Source: JAKACA01 sp050008715
GTDB taxonomy: Bacteria; Actinomycetota; Acidimicrobiia; Acidimicrobiales; Bog-793
Direction: 5' to 3'
DNA length: 64,000 bases
Assembly: GCA_050008715.1 (NCBI GenBank)
Contig: JBEKMC010000010.1
Coordinates: 18,821 to 82,820, forward strand
Shown: positions 42,729 through 51,767 of the stretch, piece after piece
Layout of the letters: each line of letters opens with the position of its first letter
Position numbering within the stretch: the first letter of the stretch is position 1
The notes under the pieces: generated by a model
The model's database searches: none
Told to the model about the DNA's origin: nothing
What the model saw: the letters and a program-made list of their open reading frames with translations, nothing else
Position numbers and translations under genes: made by a program

Positions 42729-42774
42729 AGAGATATCTCTTGACAACTAACTCTCGATAGATATAATGCGAGAG
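42729..42774. promoter_or_regulatory. Palindromes over the divergent P450/ArsR promoters
   Basis: AGAGATATCTCT (42729-42740) is a perfect 12-base palindrome touching the -35. CTCTCG (42751-42756) and CGAGAG (42769-42774) form an inverted repeat around the -10. An ArsR-type dimer could bind either; the regulator is encoded just downstream. Confidence 0.5.
42740..42767 (+). promoter_or_regulatory. Consensus promoter of the leader peptide/ArsR/MFS operon
   Basis: TTGACA at 42740-42745 and TATAAT at 42762-42767 match both consensus hexamers exactly, with a 16-base spacer. The predicted start falls at about 42774, adjacent to the ATG at 42775, so the first reading frame should be leaderless. Confidence 0.8.
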
Positions 42775-42927
42775 ATGACTCTTCACCAGAACGCAAAGCA
42801 CCTCGGAAAAGACGCCACCTGCCGCACCACACGCCGGCGGTGGTGGGTCCTCGAGGGCAAATTCCGGCGCGCGTGGCCGTCGGAGACCCGGGCTCCACTG
42901 ATCTCCACCGGAATCCCCCGGCGGTGA
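42775..42927 (+). CDS. Short 50-codon leader reading frame coupled to the ArsR gene
   Basis: The ATG follows the TATAAT -10 by 7 bases, so it should be translated from the 5' end. The product is a 50-residue basic peptide (MTLHQNAKHLGKDATCRTTR, then RRWWVLEGKFRRAW) without recognisable homology. Its TGA overlaps the GTG of the ArsR-like gene (GTGA), the coupling used by true operon genes here. It may be a leader peptide that sets translation of the regulator. No family support exists, hence moderate confidence. Confidence 0.45.
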   Translation: MTLHQNAKHLGKDATCRTTRRRWWVLEGKFRRAWPSETRAPLISTGIPRR

Positions 42928-43535
42928 CCGGCGAGCCCAGCGCCGGCGAGCCCAGCGCCGGCGAGCCCAGCGCCGGCGAGCCCAGGGATCCTCGGGAGCT
43001 CCGGGCCATGACCCACCCGGTGCGGCTCGCGCTGCTCGAGGTGCTCCACCTTCACGAGATGCTGACGGCGACGGAGGCGGGCGAGCTGATCGGCGAGTCG
43101 CCGACAACGTGCTCGTTCCACCTGCGCCAGCTCGCCAAGTACGGGTTCGTGGAGGAGGCAGGCGACGCACCGGGACGCCGGCGGCCGTGGCGGCTGGCGA
43201 CGCGGGGTGTCCGCTTCTCCGCCGCCAGCGGCGACCCGGAGATGGGGGCTGCCTCGATCGCCCTCGAGGGGCTCCTCGTGGAGCGCTGGATCGAGCGTTT
43301 CTCACAGTGGCAGCGAGCCCGGAGCCACTATCCCGACGAGTGGCAGGAGGCGGCCATGGTCGACGAATTCCTCCTGCACCTCACCCCTGCTGAGCTGCAT
43401 GCCATCCAGACCGAGGTGCTGGCCTTGGTCGACCGGTACCACGCCCGCAACATCGACCCGTCACTGCGCCCAGAAGGCTCGCGCCCGGTGGAGATCGTGG
43501 CGTTCGGCTACCCGTACATCGGAGCGGAACGATGA
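42924..43535 (+). CDS. ArsR/helix-turn-helix family transcriptional regulator
   Basis: The 203-residue protein begins with a short EPSAG repeat region, then a winged helix (LRAMTHPVRLALLEVLHLHEM, then AGELIGESPTTCSFHLRQLAKYGFVEEAG) typical of ArsR-like repressors. The remaining 110 residues form a C-terminal domain seen in helix-turn-helix regulators next to MFS efflux genes. The GTG at 42924 overlaps the leader frame; the frame is open upstream to 42840 but that part is covered by the leader. The stop overlaps the MFS start (ATGA), so it probably controls that efflux gene and itself. Confidence 0.85.
   Translation: MTGEPSAGEPSAGEPSAGEPRDPRELRAMTHPVRLALLEVLHLHEMLTATEAGELIGESPTTCSFHLRQLAKYGFVEEAGDAPGRRRPWRLATRGVRFSAASGDPEMGAASIALEGLLVERWIERFSQWQRARSHYPDEWQEAAMVDEFLLHLTPAELHAIQTEVLALVDRYHARNIDPSLRPEGSRPVEIVAFGYPYIGAER
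42931..42985 (+). repeat. 15-bp tandem repeat encoding EPSAG
   Basis: GCGAGCCCAGCGCCG is repeated 3.7 times without change (42931-42945, 42946-42960, 42961-42975, then ten bases). It lies at the N-terminus of the ArsR-like protein, and unit changes keep the frame. Confidence 0.95.
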
Positions 43536-44878
43536 AGCAGCTGCTGAAGATCCCGAACGCCCGCTGGTATCTCGGCGGCCAGACGTTCTCGCTCTTCGGC
43601 GACGTCGCCCTCTGGCTGGCGATGGGAATCTGGGTGAAGGAGCTGACCGGGAGCTCCGGCCAGGCAGGGCTCACGTTCTTCTTCTTCGGGTTGGCCACGC
43701 TCCTCGCGCCGCTCGCCGGCCTCGTCGTGGACCGGCTCCGCCGGCGTCCCGTTCTCATCTGCGCCAACATCGTCGGCGCGCTCGTCGTGCTCGGTTTGTT
43801 GTTCGTCCACGGTCGCGGCCAGGTGTGGCTCATCTGGCTCATCGCCTTCCTCTACGGCACGGTGAACTCGTTCCTCAGCGCCGCTCAGTCGGGACTCCTC
43901 GTCACGATGCTTGACGACGAGCTGCTCGGGGATGCCAACGGGTTCCTGCAGACCGTTCGGGAGGGCTTGCGTCTCGTCGGGCCGTTGGCGGGCGCGGCGC
44001 TGTTTGCCGCTTTCGGGGGCGGGACGGTGGCGATGGTCGACTCCGGCACGTTTCTCGTTGCAGCGGGTGCCCTCGCCTTCGTACACGTGGCCGAGGAGCG
44101 TCCGAGGCGCGTCGAGCAGCATCGTTGGGAGGAGATCACCGCCGGCGTGCGCCATCTCTGGCGAATTCTCGTGCTGCGTCAGGTCGTCCTGGCGGCAGCC
44201 ATTGCCTGTCTCGTGATCGGATTCTTCGAGTCGATCGTCTTTGCCGTCGTGAGCCAGGGCCTGCACCGGAACCCCCCGTTCCTCGGCGTCATCCTTGCCG
44301 TCCAAGGCATCGGGGCCGTCGCCGGCGGCGTGATGTCGGCACGATCGGTGCGCCGCTTCGGCGAGGGGCCCGTTGTGGGGGTCGGTCTGCTCATGCTGGC
44401 GGGCGGTGCCGTGTTCGAGATTCCCCCCGACGTCCCGTCGGTCTTCGCCGGCATCATCATCCTCGGTGCGAGCCTGCCGCTGATCATCGTCGGCCTCATG
44501 ACGCTCCTCCAGCGACGGACGCCGAACGAATTGCAGGGCCGTGTGTCCTCGGCGGCGGACACGTTGATCTCGGTGCCGCAGACGCTGTCGATCGCCGTCG
44601 GAGCGATCCTCGTGAGCCACGTCGACTACCGGTACCTGCTGGCTGCCATCGCGGTGGTGGTCGCCGCCTCGGCGGTCTATCTCCTCACGAGGCCGGAGCA
44701 GTGGGTGCGTTTGGGCGACGGCGGAGCCCGCTCCACGGGCACAGGCGCCGCCGAGATGGACAAGAGCGCCCTCGGCCTGGCGGCGGAGGCGGAGCGCTTC
44801 CTCCCCGACGCCGCCGCCGGTAGGTTCGAGGAGCCGGACGGTGCCGCGCCGCGACCGGAGTCGACCGAAGCGAGGTAA
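43532..44878 (+). CDS. MFS transporter (multidrug efflux type)
   Basis: The 448-residue protein has about 12 hydrophobic helices and the motif A-like loop GLVVDRLRRRPVLI between helices 2 and 3. It resembles the MFS group of the enterobactin exporter/macrolide-efflux type (LGGQTFSLFGDVALWLAMGIWVKELTGS). The last 50 residues are a disordered cytosolic tail. Coupled by overlap to an ArsR-type repressor, it probably exports a toxic compound that releases the repressor; this is inference. Confidence 0.88.
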   Translation: MKQLLKIPNARWYLGGQTFSLFGDVALWLAMGIWVKELTGSSGQAGLTFFFFGLATLLAPLAGLVVDRLRRRPVLICANIVGALVVLGLLFVHGRGQVWLIWLIAFLYGTVNSFLSAAQSGLLVTMLDDELLGDANGFLQTVREGLRLVGPLAGAALFAAFGGGTVAMVDSGTFLVAAGALAFVHVAEERPRRVEQHRWEEITAGVRHLWRILVLRQVVLAAAIACLVIGFFESIVFAVVSQGLHRNPPFLGVILAVQGIGAVAGGVMSARSVRRFGEGPVVGVGLLMLAGGAVFEIPPDVPSVFAGIIILGASLPLIIVGLMTLLQRRTPNELQGRVSSAADTLISVPQTLSIAVGAILVSHVDYRYLLAAIAVVVAASAVYLLTRPEQWVRLGDGGARSTGTGAAEMDKSALGLAAEAERFLPDAAAGRFEEPDGAAPRPESTEAR

Positions 44879-44884
44879 CCGCGC

Positions 44885-46114
44885 ATGTCCCAAGCCATCG
44901 CCGTCGTCGGGGCGGGTCTGGCCGGACTGCGAGCATGTGAAGGCTTGCGCGCCCGCGGCTTCGACGGCCCTCTCACGCTCATCGGCGACGAGCCGCACCT
45001 GCCGTACGACCGGCCCCCGCTGTCGAAACAGTTCCTGGCCGGCAAATGGGACCTCGACCGCGTGATGCTGGCGACGCCGGAGAAGCTCGCGGCGCTGGGC
45101 GCCGAACTTCGCCTCGGCCCGTCGCACCAGGCCGTGGCGCTCGATCTCGACAGCCGCCGCTTGCAACTCGCCTCCGGCGAGACCGTGGCCTTCGACGGGC
45201 TCGTGCTCGCGACCGGCTCAGCCGCACGCCGGCTGCCCGGGATCAGCGACCTGCCGGGGGTCCATGTCCTCCGGACGCTCGACGACGCCCTGGCGCTGCG
45301 CGCGGTGATGGCGAGTCCCGGGGTGCGGCTCGGCCTCGCCGGGGCGGGTTTCATCGGCCTCGAAGTGGCCGCGACGGCCCGAGGCCTCGGCGCCGACGTC
45401 ACGGTTGTGGAACCCCTCGACGTGCCCCTCGGCAGGGTGCTCGGCCCTGTCTCCGGAGGTGCCTGCGAGCGGATGCACCGCGAGGAGGGCGTCCGCTTCC
45501 GTCTCGACATGCTCGTCGAGTCGGTGGAGGCGGGCGAGCTGGGCCCGCTTCGGTGCCGCCTGTCGAGCGGCGAGGACCTCGAGGTCGACGCGCTTCTCGT
45601 CGGCATCGGAGCGGCTCCGTCGCTTTCCTGGCTGCACGGGAGCGGACTCGAGGCCGGCCCGGACGGCATCGTGTGCGACGACGCTCTCCTCGCCGCGCCG
45701 GGCGTGGTGGTTGCCGGCGACGTCGCTCGCTGGCCGCTCCCGCACGGCGAGAGCGTGCGTGTCGAGCATCGCACGAACGCTGCCGAGCAAGGTGACCATG
45801 CGGCGGCAAGCTTGCTCGCCCATCTCGGGCTGCTCACAGGCGGGTACCCGGAAGCGCCGGCGTCTTATCTCGTGCCGTACGTGTGGTCGGACCAGTACGA
45901 CGTGAAAATCCAGGTTCTCGGCCTTCCCCGGCCGGACGACGACGTCGTCGTGGTGGAGGGCGACCCGGCCGATCGGCGGTTCGTCGCCCTGCACGGGAGA
46001 GGGGGGCGCCTGGTGGCGGTGGTGGGTTTTGCACGGCCGAGGCACGTGATGACCCTTCGCCCGCTCCTCGAGCGCCACGCAAGCCTCGAGGAGGCCAAGG
46101 CGATGTTCAGCTGA
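44885..46114 (+). CDS. NAD(P)/FAD-dependent ferredoxin (rubredoxin) reductase-like protein
   Basis: The 409-residue flavoprotein has an FAD motif (AIAVVGAGLAGLRACEGLRARG), the sequence HLPYDRPPLSKQFLAG typical of oxygenase-coupled ferredoxin reductases, an NAD(P) motif (LGLAGAGFIGLEVAATARGLG), and the second FAD segment VVVAGDVARWP. It could pass electrons through a ferredoxin to the P450 encoded nearby. No ferredoxin gene lies in between. GAGG precedes the ATG by several bases. Confidence 0.9.
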   Translation: MSQAIAVVGAGLAGLRACEGLRARGFDGPLTLIGDEPHLPYDRPPLSKQFLAGKWDLDRVMLATPEKLAALGAELRLGPSHQAVALDLDSRRLQLASGETVAFDGLVLATGSAARRLPGISDLPGVHVLRTLDDALALRAVMASPGVRLGLAGAGFIGLEVAATARGLGADVTVVEPLDVPLGRVLGPVSGGACERMHREEGVRFRLDMLVESVEAGELGPLRCRLSSGEDLEVDALLVGIGAAPSLSWLHGSGLEAGPDGIVCDDALLAAPGVVVAGDVARWPLPHGESVRVEHRTNAAEQGDHAAASLLAHLGLLTGGYPEAPASYLVPYVWSDQYDVKIQVLGLPRPDDDVVVVEGDPADRRFVALHGRGGRLVAVVGFARPRHVMTLRPLLERHASLEEAKAMFS

Positions 46115-48167
46115 GCTGAACGACCGGCTGGCGGCGGCGCCGCCTTCGGCCGAGCACGTCCCGCACGGACTTGATTGCCTGCTCAGCGCGAGCGCGCTCG
46201 TCCGGCGACGGCTGGCGACTCGCATAGGCGGCGAGCGACAGGAGCTCGACGAGCTCGGGCAACGCACTCAGACCCGATGAGGGGGTGGAGCGGCGCAGGC
46301 GATCGGCGTACTCGGCCAGGGTCTCGGCCGGGAAGCGGGGCACACCGCCGCGAGCACCCGCACGTTCGAGCCGCAGCGCCAGCCGGCCGGCCCACGTCTT
46401 CGGAAGCGCCCGGCGCCGTCGCAGCTCGAAACGACGGGCGAGGACCGCAGCCACCAACACCCCCGCCATCCCGATCGGCAACCAGGGAAGGCCGGCGATC
46501 AGATGCCAGATGTCCGACAGGATCACGGTGCCGGGGTTGGCAGGGGCGAGCGGGACGTAGGTGGTCGGGTCGAAGCTCTGCCAGCCGTGGCCGGGGAAGT
46601 ACACCTGGACCCAGGCATGGGCGTCCTTCGCCTGTATCTCGTAGAGATCGCTGAGGGGGTCGAACGGCCCGGGCACGTAGCCGGTCGCCTCCCGGGCGGG
46701 CACTCCGACGGAGCGCAGCATGACCGCCAGGGCCGTGGAGATCTGCTCGCAGTAGCCGATCCGGTTGCCGAAGAGAAACTCGTTGACGGCGTCCGCCCCG
46801 GGCAGCAGTGGCGGGATGTCGGTCGAGTACCGCGTGTGGTCTCCCATCCAGGTCTCGAGCGCTTGCACCTCGCCCACCAGCGTCGTGGCATGGGACTGGG
46901 CGATGATCGAGCGGGCGAGCGCCCGCACTCGTGCATACGGGTCGGGTGCGGGCAGCTCGAGGTCACGACCGAGCCGCACCCGGTCAGCCGCAGACAGCGG
47001 CGCCGCCGGCACGTCGCGCAACTGTGCGGGCGTCGCCTCGGTGTCCTGCGAGATGACCGTGTAGACGGTCCCAGGCGTCATGGCGACCGTCGAGCGGATC
47101 GAATTGTCACAGCCGAACACGAGGTCGTGTTCGGGGAAGTAGATCTGCCAGGGCTCAGACGTTGCGAACAGGATGTTCGGCAGGGACTGTTCGACGTAGA
47201 AGGTCTGCACGTTCTCGGAGCCGGCGACGTTCGACAGCTGGAACTGGCTGGGCGGTCCACCCGCCACCGGTTCGGTCGGCATCGGGAACGGTGACCCCGT
47301 GCGCTCCTCGACCGTCGAGCACCTCCCGGCGTTCGTCCAGCTCTGCCCGTCCCATGACGTGTACGTGAGGCCAAGGAAGTACCCGGGGTCGTTGGCCCGA
47401 ACGCGCATGACGATCTCGTTGCCGAGCGTGCCCCGCAGTGCCGTGTCGAGCGGCCCGGCCATGCCCACGTAGCCTCCGACACCACCCGGCCGCCCCGCCC
47501 GCGCCGGCTCGGTCGGATTGGCGCCGCCTTCGGTGAGGCCACCGTTGGAGGGCAGGGCGAGGTAGGACGTGAGGGAGTTTGGCAAGGTGATGTCCTGGGA
47601 TGCCCGGGGCGGGGGCAGGACGGCGTCGAGAAGGACGGCGACGACGAGGACGAGCACGGTGGCGCCGAGCAAGCCGGCGACCGGTACGGGTGACACCGCC
47701 TGGGCGGCGGCCACGGTGATGAGCGCTCCGGCGGCCGCCACGGAGAACAGGAGGTCGCGCCGAGCCGGCACGTCGAACGCGTGCACGACCTGTACCCAGG
47801 TGAACAAGCCCGCGAGCGGGACTTCGATCGAGCTCAGCTCACCGGTGTGGGCGGCGCCGAACACCTCGTAGACGAATTGCACGAAGACGGCGATGACGGC
47901 GCCCGCGAGGAGGATCTTCACCCACCCCCACGGGCGCTTGCGCGTGAGGGCGGAGAATGTCATCCCCGCCGCGATGGCGATGCCTGCGACGAGCGCCGAG
48001 CTCGGAGACAGCTCGCCGACCGACTCGCAGGCGAAGATCCCGACGAGGACGGCGATGAGCGTCGACGTTCGGAAGAAGGCGGAATTCTCAGGCGAGTGCG
48101 GGGCGTTCGCTCGCCGCACCATCTCGAAGAAACCCGTCCGCTCCTTCCGCCCGTCCTGCCTGCTCAC
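46107..48167 (-). CDS. TgpA-like membrane transglutaminase-domain protein
   Basis: The 686-residue protein has six N-terminal membrane helices (to about residue 200), an extracytoplasmic region, a transglutaminase-like cysteine peptidase core (Cys in RIGYCEQISTALAVMLRSVGV, His in AKDAHAWVQVYFPGHGW, Asp in SFDPTTY), another membrane helix near residue 565 and a cytosolic DUF4129-like tail. It starts with GTG overlapping the stop of the DUF58 gene. The moxR-DUF58-tgpA operon is common in actinobacteria; its role, probably in envelope protein handling, is not established. Confidence 0.92.
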   Translation of the reverse strand: MSRQDGRKERTGFFEMVRRANAPHSPENSAFFRTSTLIAVLVGIFACESVGELSPSSALVAGIAIAAGMTFSALTRKRPWGWVKILLAGAVIAVFVQFVYEVFGAAHTGELSSIEVPLAGLFTWVQVVHAFDVPARRDLLFSVAAAGALITVAAAQAVSPVPVAGLLGATVLVLVVAVLLDAVLPPPRASQDITLPNSLTSYLALPSNGGLTEGGANPTEPARAGRPGGVGGYVGMAGPLDTALRGTLGNEIVMRVRANDPGYFLGLTYTSWDGQSWTNAGRCSTVEERTGSPFPMPTEPVAGGPPSQFQLSNVAGSENVQTFYVEQSLPNILFATSEPWQIYFPEHDLVFGCDNSIRSTVAMTPGTVYTVISQDTEATPAQLRDVPAAPLSAADRVRLGRDLELPAPDPYARVRALARSIIAQSHATTLVGEVQALETWMGDHTRYSTDIPPLLPGADAVNEFLFGNRIGYCEQISTALAVMLRSVGVPAREATGYVPGPFDPLSDLYEIQAKDAHAWVQVYFPGHGWQSFDPTTYVPLAPANPGTVILSDIWHLIAGLPWLPIGMAGVLVAAVLARRFELRRRRALPKTWAGRLALRLERAGARGGVPRFPAETLAEYADRLRRSTPSSGLSALPELVELLSLAAYASRQPSPDERARAEQAIKSVRDVLGRRRRRRQPVVQLS

Positions 48168-49096
48168 GTGTTCAGCGCCTGCCAGCGTCCGGTCGGCATA
48201 TCCGCGTACGGGTTGAGACCCGCCCGGGCGAGACGGCGGCCTGCGGTGCGACTGTCCAGCACGATGGCCGACACGCGTTGGCCGTCCTCGACGGTGTCGA
48301 GCAGGACGCGCCCACCGGCGGCGAGGAGGTCGGAAACGGTACCGAGGATGTCCGACGCCTGCTCGTCCGCACGGGCTGGATCGTCGGAGAGGTCGGCGAC
48401 GATCCTGACGGGCGTGTCCGGCACCTCCTCGGTCTCACGGATCATGAGGGTGCCCGTGTGCGCCGTGGCCCGCCAGTGGGCTCGCCGCCGGCTGTCGCCG
48501 TGGCGATAGGGACGCACGCCCCGGATCTCACCGGAGAGCGCAAGGACAGGGCGGCCGTCGCCATCTTCGTCACCCGTCGCCTCCGATCCGACCACGGCGC
48601 CGTGGCTCGAGCCGGGCGAGACGGCGACGCTCGCCGGCAACATGACGTGGCGTTCGACCGACCACCACAACAGCCCGAGGGGAGCCGCTGTGGCAAGGCG
48701 GACGCGAACCGATGTGAGCGTGCCGCGGTGCGGAGGCGTGATGGCGACGGCCCGCGGACCGGATGACCCCAGCACTGCGGCGGGTCCTCGCGGCCTCGAC
48801 GGCGTGCAGCGGAGGGGATGGTTGGCGACGACCTCGATCTCGAACTCCTCGCCGCGGGTGGCGTCGCGGGGCGCCTGTACGCAGTGAACCGTGAGGCGCG
48901 ACACCGTCAGAGCCGGGCCGATCATGCCGACGAAGGCGAGCCCCGCCGTCACCGCGCCGACCGCCTGCACCCATCCCGAGCCGCTGGCGTGAGCGACCGC
49001 TGCGAACGCGAACAGCAAGAAGGTGGCGGACACGACCGGCCCGAGAAAGCGATCAGGGCGTGGCACCCGGCCCAGAAATTCGAAGTGTCTCGTCAC
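48164..49096 (-). CDS. DUF58 (von Willebrand A-like) protein
   Basis: The 310-residue protein has two N-terminal membrane helices (FLGPVVSATFLLFAFAAVAHA, then a second) and a DUF58 domain with the signature GEIRGVRPYRHGDSRRRAHWRATA followed by LMIRETEE. Such proteins work with MoxR ATPases as putative chaperone/metal-insertion partners. The frame is open to 49219 inside moxR; the GTG at 49096, 19 bases after the moxR stop, is preferred. Its stop overlaps tgpA. Confidence 0.88.
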   Translation of the reverse strand: MTRHFEFLGRVPRPDRFLGPVVSATFLLFAFAAVAHASGSGWVQAVGAVTAGLAFVGMIGPALTVSRLTVHCVQAPRDATRGEEFEIEVVANHPLRCTPSRPRGPAAVLGSSGPRAVAITPPHRGTLTSVRVRLATAAPLGLLWWSVERHVMLPASVAVSPGSSHGAVVGSEATGDEDGDGRPVLALSGEIRGVRPYRHGDSRRRAHWRATAHTGTLMIRETEEVPDTPVRIVADLSDDPARADEQASDILGTVSDLLAAGGRVLLDTVEDGQRVSAIVLDSRTAGRRLARAGLNPYADMPTGRWQALNT

Positions 49097-49115
49097 CGGC
49101 GGCGGTCTCGAGGGA

Positions 49116-50174
49116 TCAGGGTCGCGGGCTGGGAACGGTCTGGAGCAGGTGACGTACCGCAGCTGCGCCGGACTCGAGGGCGCCCGCCCCGCTCGAATCG
49201 GTGACGAGTCGATGAGCAAGGACGGCGATCGCGACCATCTTCACGTCGTCCGGGAGGACGTAGCTACGGCCGCGCACGACGGCGTTGGCCCGTGCGGCTG
49301 CCAGCAAGGCGATCGACGCCCGTGGGCTCCCACCGAGACGGACACCGGCGGTCTCGCGGCTCGCGCGCACGATCGACACGGCGTAGCGGGCCACCTCGTC
49401 GGAGACGGGGAGGTTCGAGACCAGCGCTTGGATGCTCGCCAGGAGCTCCGGCGAGCACACCGGGCGCAGGTCGCTGAGGCGCGGTTGGGCGCCGTGGCTG
49501 AGGGCGAGGGCGGCCTCGGTGGCGGCGTCGGGGTACCCGAGGCGCGTGGCGAGAAGGAAGCGATCCATCTGGCTCTCCACGAGCGGGTAGGTCCCAGCCT
49601 GGTCCACGGGATTCTGGGTGGCGAGCACGAGGTGAGGGTGGGGGAGCGGCCACGACTCGCCGTCCACTGTCACCTGGCCTTCCTCCATGGACTCGAGGAG
49701 GGCCGCTTGGCTGCGTGGCGGTGTCCGGTTCAGCTCGTCGAACAGCACGACATGGGCGAACACGGGTCCTGGCCGGAAATCCCACTCGTCGGTCGCCTGG
49801 TTGTACACGCTGACACCGGTGATGTCCGAAGGCAGGAGGTCCGGATGACCCTGGATACGCGCGAGTCGTGCGCCGATGGAGACCGCAACCGCCTTCGCCA
49901 GCATCGTCTTGCCGACGCCGGGTACGTCGTCGATGAGCAGGTGGCCGCCTGCCAGTACCGAAGTGGTGGCGATTCCGCATGCATACGGCGTGCCCCGCAC
50001 GACCCTCGAGACATTCTCGAAGAGCTCGGCGGCGACGCGGACGGCATCGGCCGCAGTGACACCCGCACCGTCGTCCGACGCAGCGAGGCGCGATCCCACC
50101 GCAGCCAGCCGTTGCTCCTCGACGTACACCGCTTCCTCCGCCGTCACGATGTTGCCCGATTCTCGGTCGCTCAC
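49116..50174 (-). CDS. MoxR-family AAA+ ATPase
   Basis: The 352-residue ATPase has Walker A in LIDDVPGVGKTMLAKAVA, Walker B in HVVLFDELNRTPPRSQAALLESMEEGQVTVDG, sensor 1 LATQNPVDQAGTYPL and MDRFLLATRLGYPD, then the lid domain. MoxR proteins act as chaperones that mature or activate protein complexes, with VWA-type partners such as the DUF58 protein next to it. It starts with GTG; GGGAGAGGG is 6-7 bases upstream. It heads a three-gene operon. Confidence 0.94.
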   Translation of the reverse strand: MSDRESGNIVTAEEAVYVEEQRLAAVGSRLAASDDGAGVTAADAVRVAAELFENVSRVVRGTPYACGIATTSVLAGGHLLIDDVPGVGKTMLAKAVAVSIGARLARIQGHPDLLPSDITGVSVYNQATDEWDFRPGPVFAHVVLFDELNRTPPRSQAALLESMEEGQVTVDGESWPLPHPHLVLATQNPVDQAGTYPLVESQMDRFLLATRLGYPDAATEAALALSHGAQPRLSDLRPVCSPELLASIQALVSNLPVSDEVARYAVSIVRASRETAGVRLGGSPRASIALLAAARANAVVRGRSYVLPDDVKMVAIAVLAHRLVTDSSGAGALESGAAAVRHLLQTVPSPRP

Positions 50175-50324
50175 CCGCCACCCTCTCCCTACGAGGCGTC
50201 ACACCAGCGTACTGGGCGTTCCGGCCCGCCTTAGCCGCCCCCCACCGTCGAGATCGACGGTGTCATCCCACGCCCGGCCGTAGGACGAGTGACCACACCA
50301 TCCGGGACCCCCGAGACCTGTGCT

Positions 50325-51767
50325 TCAGAATTCGAGGCTGGACAGCTCCGGTACGGTTCGTTCCGCTCGGGCGCGCGCTTCCAGCCACCGAGCGCGGTCG
50401 ACCCGATGAGCTGGTTCGACGACGACTCGGGGTCGTACGAGCGCGCCAGCCTCGGCCAGCGACGCCCACACGCCTGTCGCCGTCCCGGCGAGAAACGCCG
50501 CCCCGAGCGTCGTCGCCTCCGTCACCGGTGCGACCTCGATCCGCCGCCGGGTCGTGTCGGCGAGGGCTTGGATGAACGTGGCGTTTGCGCTCATCCCGCC
50601 GTCGACTTTCAGGACCTCGACGTCGAGCCCCGAATCTGCCACGACGGCTTCGAGCAGGTCGGCTCCTCGATGGGCGATGCCTTCGAGGACGGCCCGCACG
50701 ATCTCGTAGCGCGTCGTGCCCCGAGTGATGCCGACGAGCGTCCCCCGGGCGCCGAAGTCCCACACAGGTGTGCCGAGCCCGAGCAGCGCCGGCACGAAGT
50801 ACACGCCACCCGTGTCGGCGACGCTGGCGGCCATGGCGTCGGTATCTGCAGCCGTGCTGACGATTCCGAGGTCGTCGCGCAGCCATTCCACGCACGAGCC
50901 GGCACTCAACATGATGGCCTCGAGACCCCACGTGAGCGTGTCGTGGTGGCTCCAGGCCACGATGGGAAACGTGCCCGCCCCGCCTCGTTGATCGAAGGCC
51001 GGCCGATCCGGCCCGACGCAGCAGTCGAGCATCCCACCGGTGCCGAACGTCGCCTTGGCGCTACCGGGGCCCAGGCAGCCCTGGCCCACGAGCGAAGCCT
51101 GCTGATCGCCGGCGATCCCGGCGATCGGCGGGGCACCGTCGAGGGCATGGGCCTCACCGATGACGCCGGTTGACGAGACGATCTGCGGGAGAACGCGCTG
51201 CGGGACGCGGAGGGCGTCGCACAGGTCGAGATCCCAGGCGGCGCCGTCGGTCGTCACGAGGCCGGTCACGCCCGCGTTGGTGTGGTCGGTCACGTGCAGT
51301 CGTCCGCCTGACAGAACCCAGGCGACCCAGGTGTCGACCGTGCCGAAGCAGAGGTCTCGCTCCCGCTGCGGGTCGGCGAGGTCGAGGAGCATGGCGAGCT
51401 TCGTGGCGGACTGGTTCGGGGCGAGCCGGATGCCTTGTGACTGCAGCATCAGGCACATGCCGACGGTCCGCAAGTCCTGCCAACCAATCCCGGGCGCGAC
51501 CGGTTCGCCGGTGATCCGGTCCCAGACGATGGTCGAGGCGCGCTGGTTGGCGATGCCGACGGCGTCGACCGGACCGCCGGCGGAAAGGGCCGCCCGGGCG
51601 ACTTCGAGGACCGCCGCCGCCATCACGCCGGCGTCGAACTCGACGAAACCCTGCGCCGGCGACACCGGCAGCACCTCCCGGTGGTGGACTTCGGCGACGG
51701 CGGCATCGACGCCCACGACTGAGGCGCGCACGCCAGAGGTGCCGACGTCGACGACGAGCACGCTCAT
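50325..51767 (-). CDS. FGGY-family carbohydrate kinase, glycerol-kinase-like
   Basis: The 480-residue kinase has the FGGY fold: phosphate loop VVDVGTSGVRASVVG, IANQRASTIVWDRITGEPV, the catalytic Asp in IAGIAGDQQASLVGQG, GTGGMLDCCVG and DGGMSANATFIQALAD. It is closest in pattern to GlpK, but the glycerol-contact pair Arg-Glu reads Arg-Ala and the Tyr of the YFSATK motif is Asn, so the substrate may not be glycerol. ATG at 51767 overlaps the flavoprotein stop (ATGA). It is the last gene of the glpD operon. Confidence 0.88.
   Translation of the reverse strand: MSVLVVDVGTSGVRASVVGVDAAVAEVHHREVLPVSPAQGFVEFDAGVMAAAVLEVARAALSAGGPVDAVGIANQRASTIVWDRITGEPVAPGIGWQDLRTVGMCLMLQSQGIRLAPNQSATKLAMLLDLADPQRERDLCFGTVDTWVAWVLSGGRLHVTDHTNAGVTGLVTTDGAAWDLDLCDALRVPQRVLPQIVSSTGVIGEAHALDGAPPIAGIAGDQQASLVGQGCLGPGSAKATFGTGGMLDCCVGPDRPAFDQRGGAGTFPIVAWSHHDTLTWGLEAIMLSAGSCVEWLRDDLGIVSTAADTDAMAASVADTGGVYFVPALLGLGTPVWDFGARGTLVGITRGTTRYEIVRAVLEGIAHRGADLLEAVVADSGLDVEVLKVDGGMSANATFIQALADTTRRRIEVAPVTEATTLGAAFLAGTATGVWASLAEAGALVRPRVVVEPAHRVDRARWLEARARAERTVPELSSLEF

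Noticed and set aside
42680..43009. Longer P450 start covering 110 extra codons
   Set aside because: The extra residues are the antisense reading of the ArsR operon region, including its EPSAG repeats; the P450 family begins at the ATG at 42679.
50175..50324. Gene between moxR and the FGGY kinase
   Set aside because: Only 150 bases of intergenic sequence with no frame beyond shadows of the neighbours.
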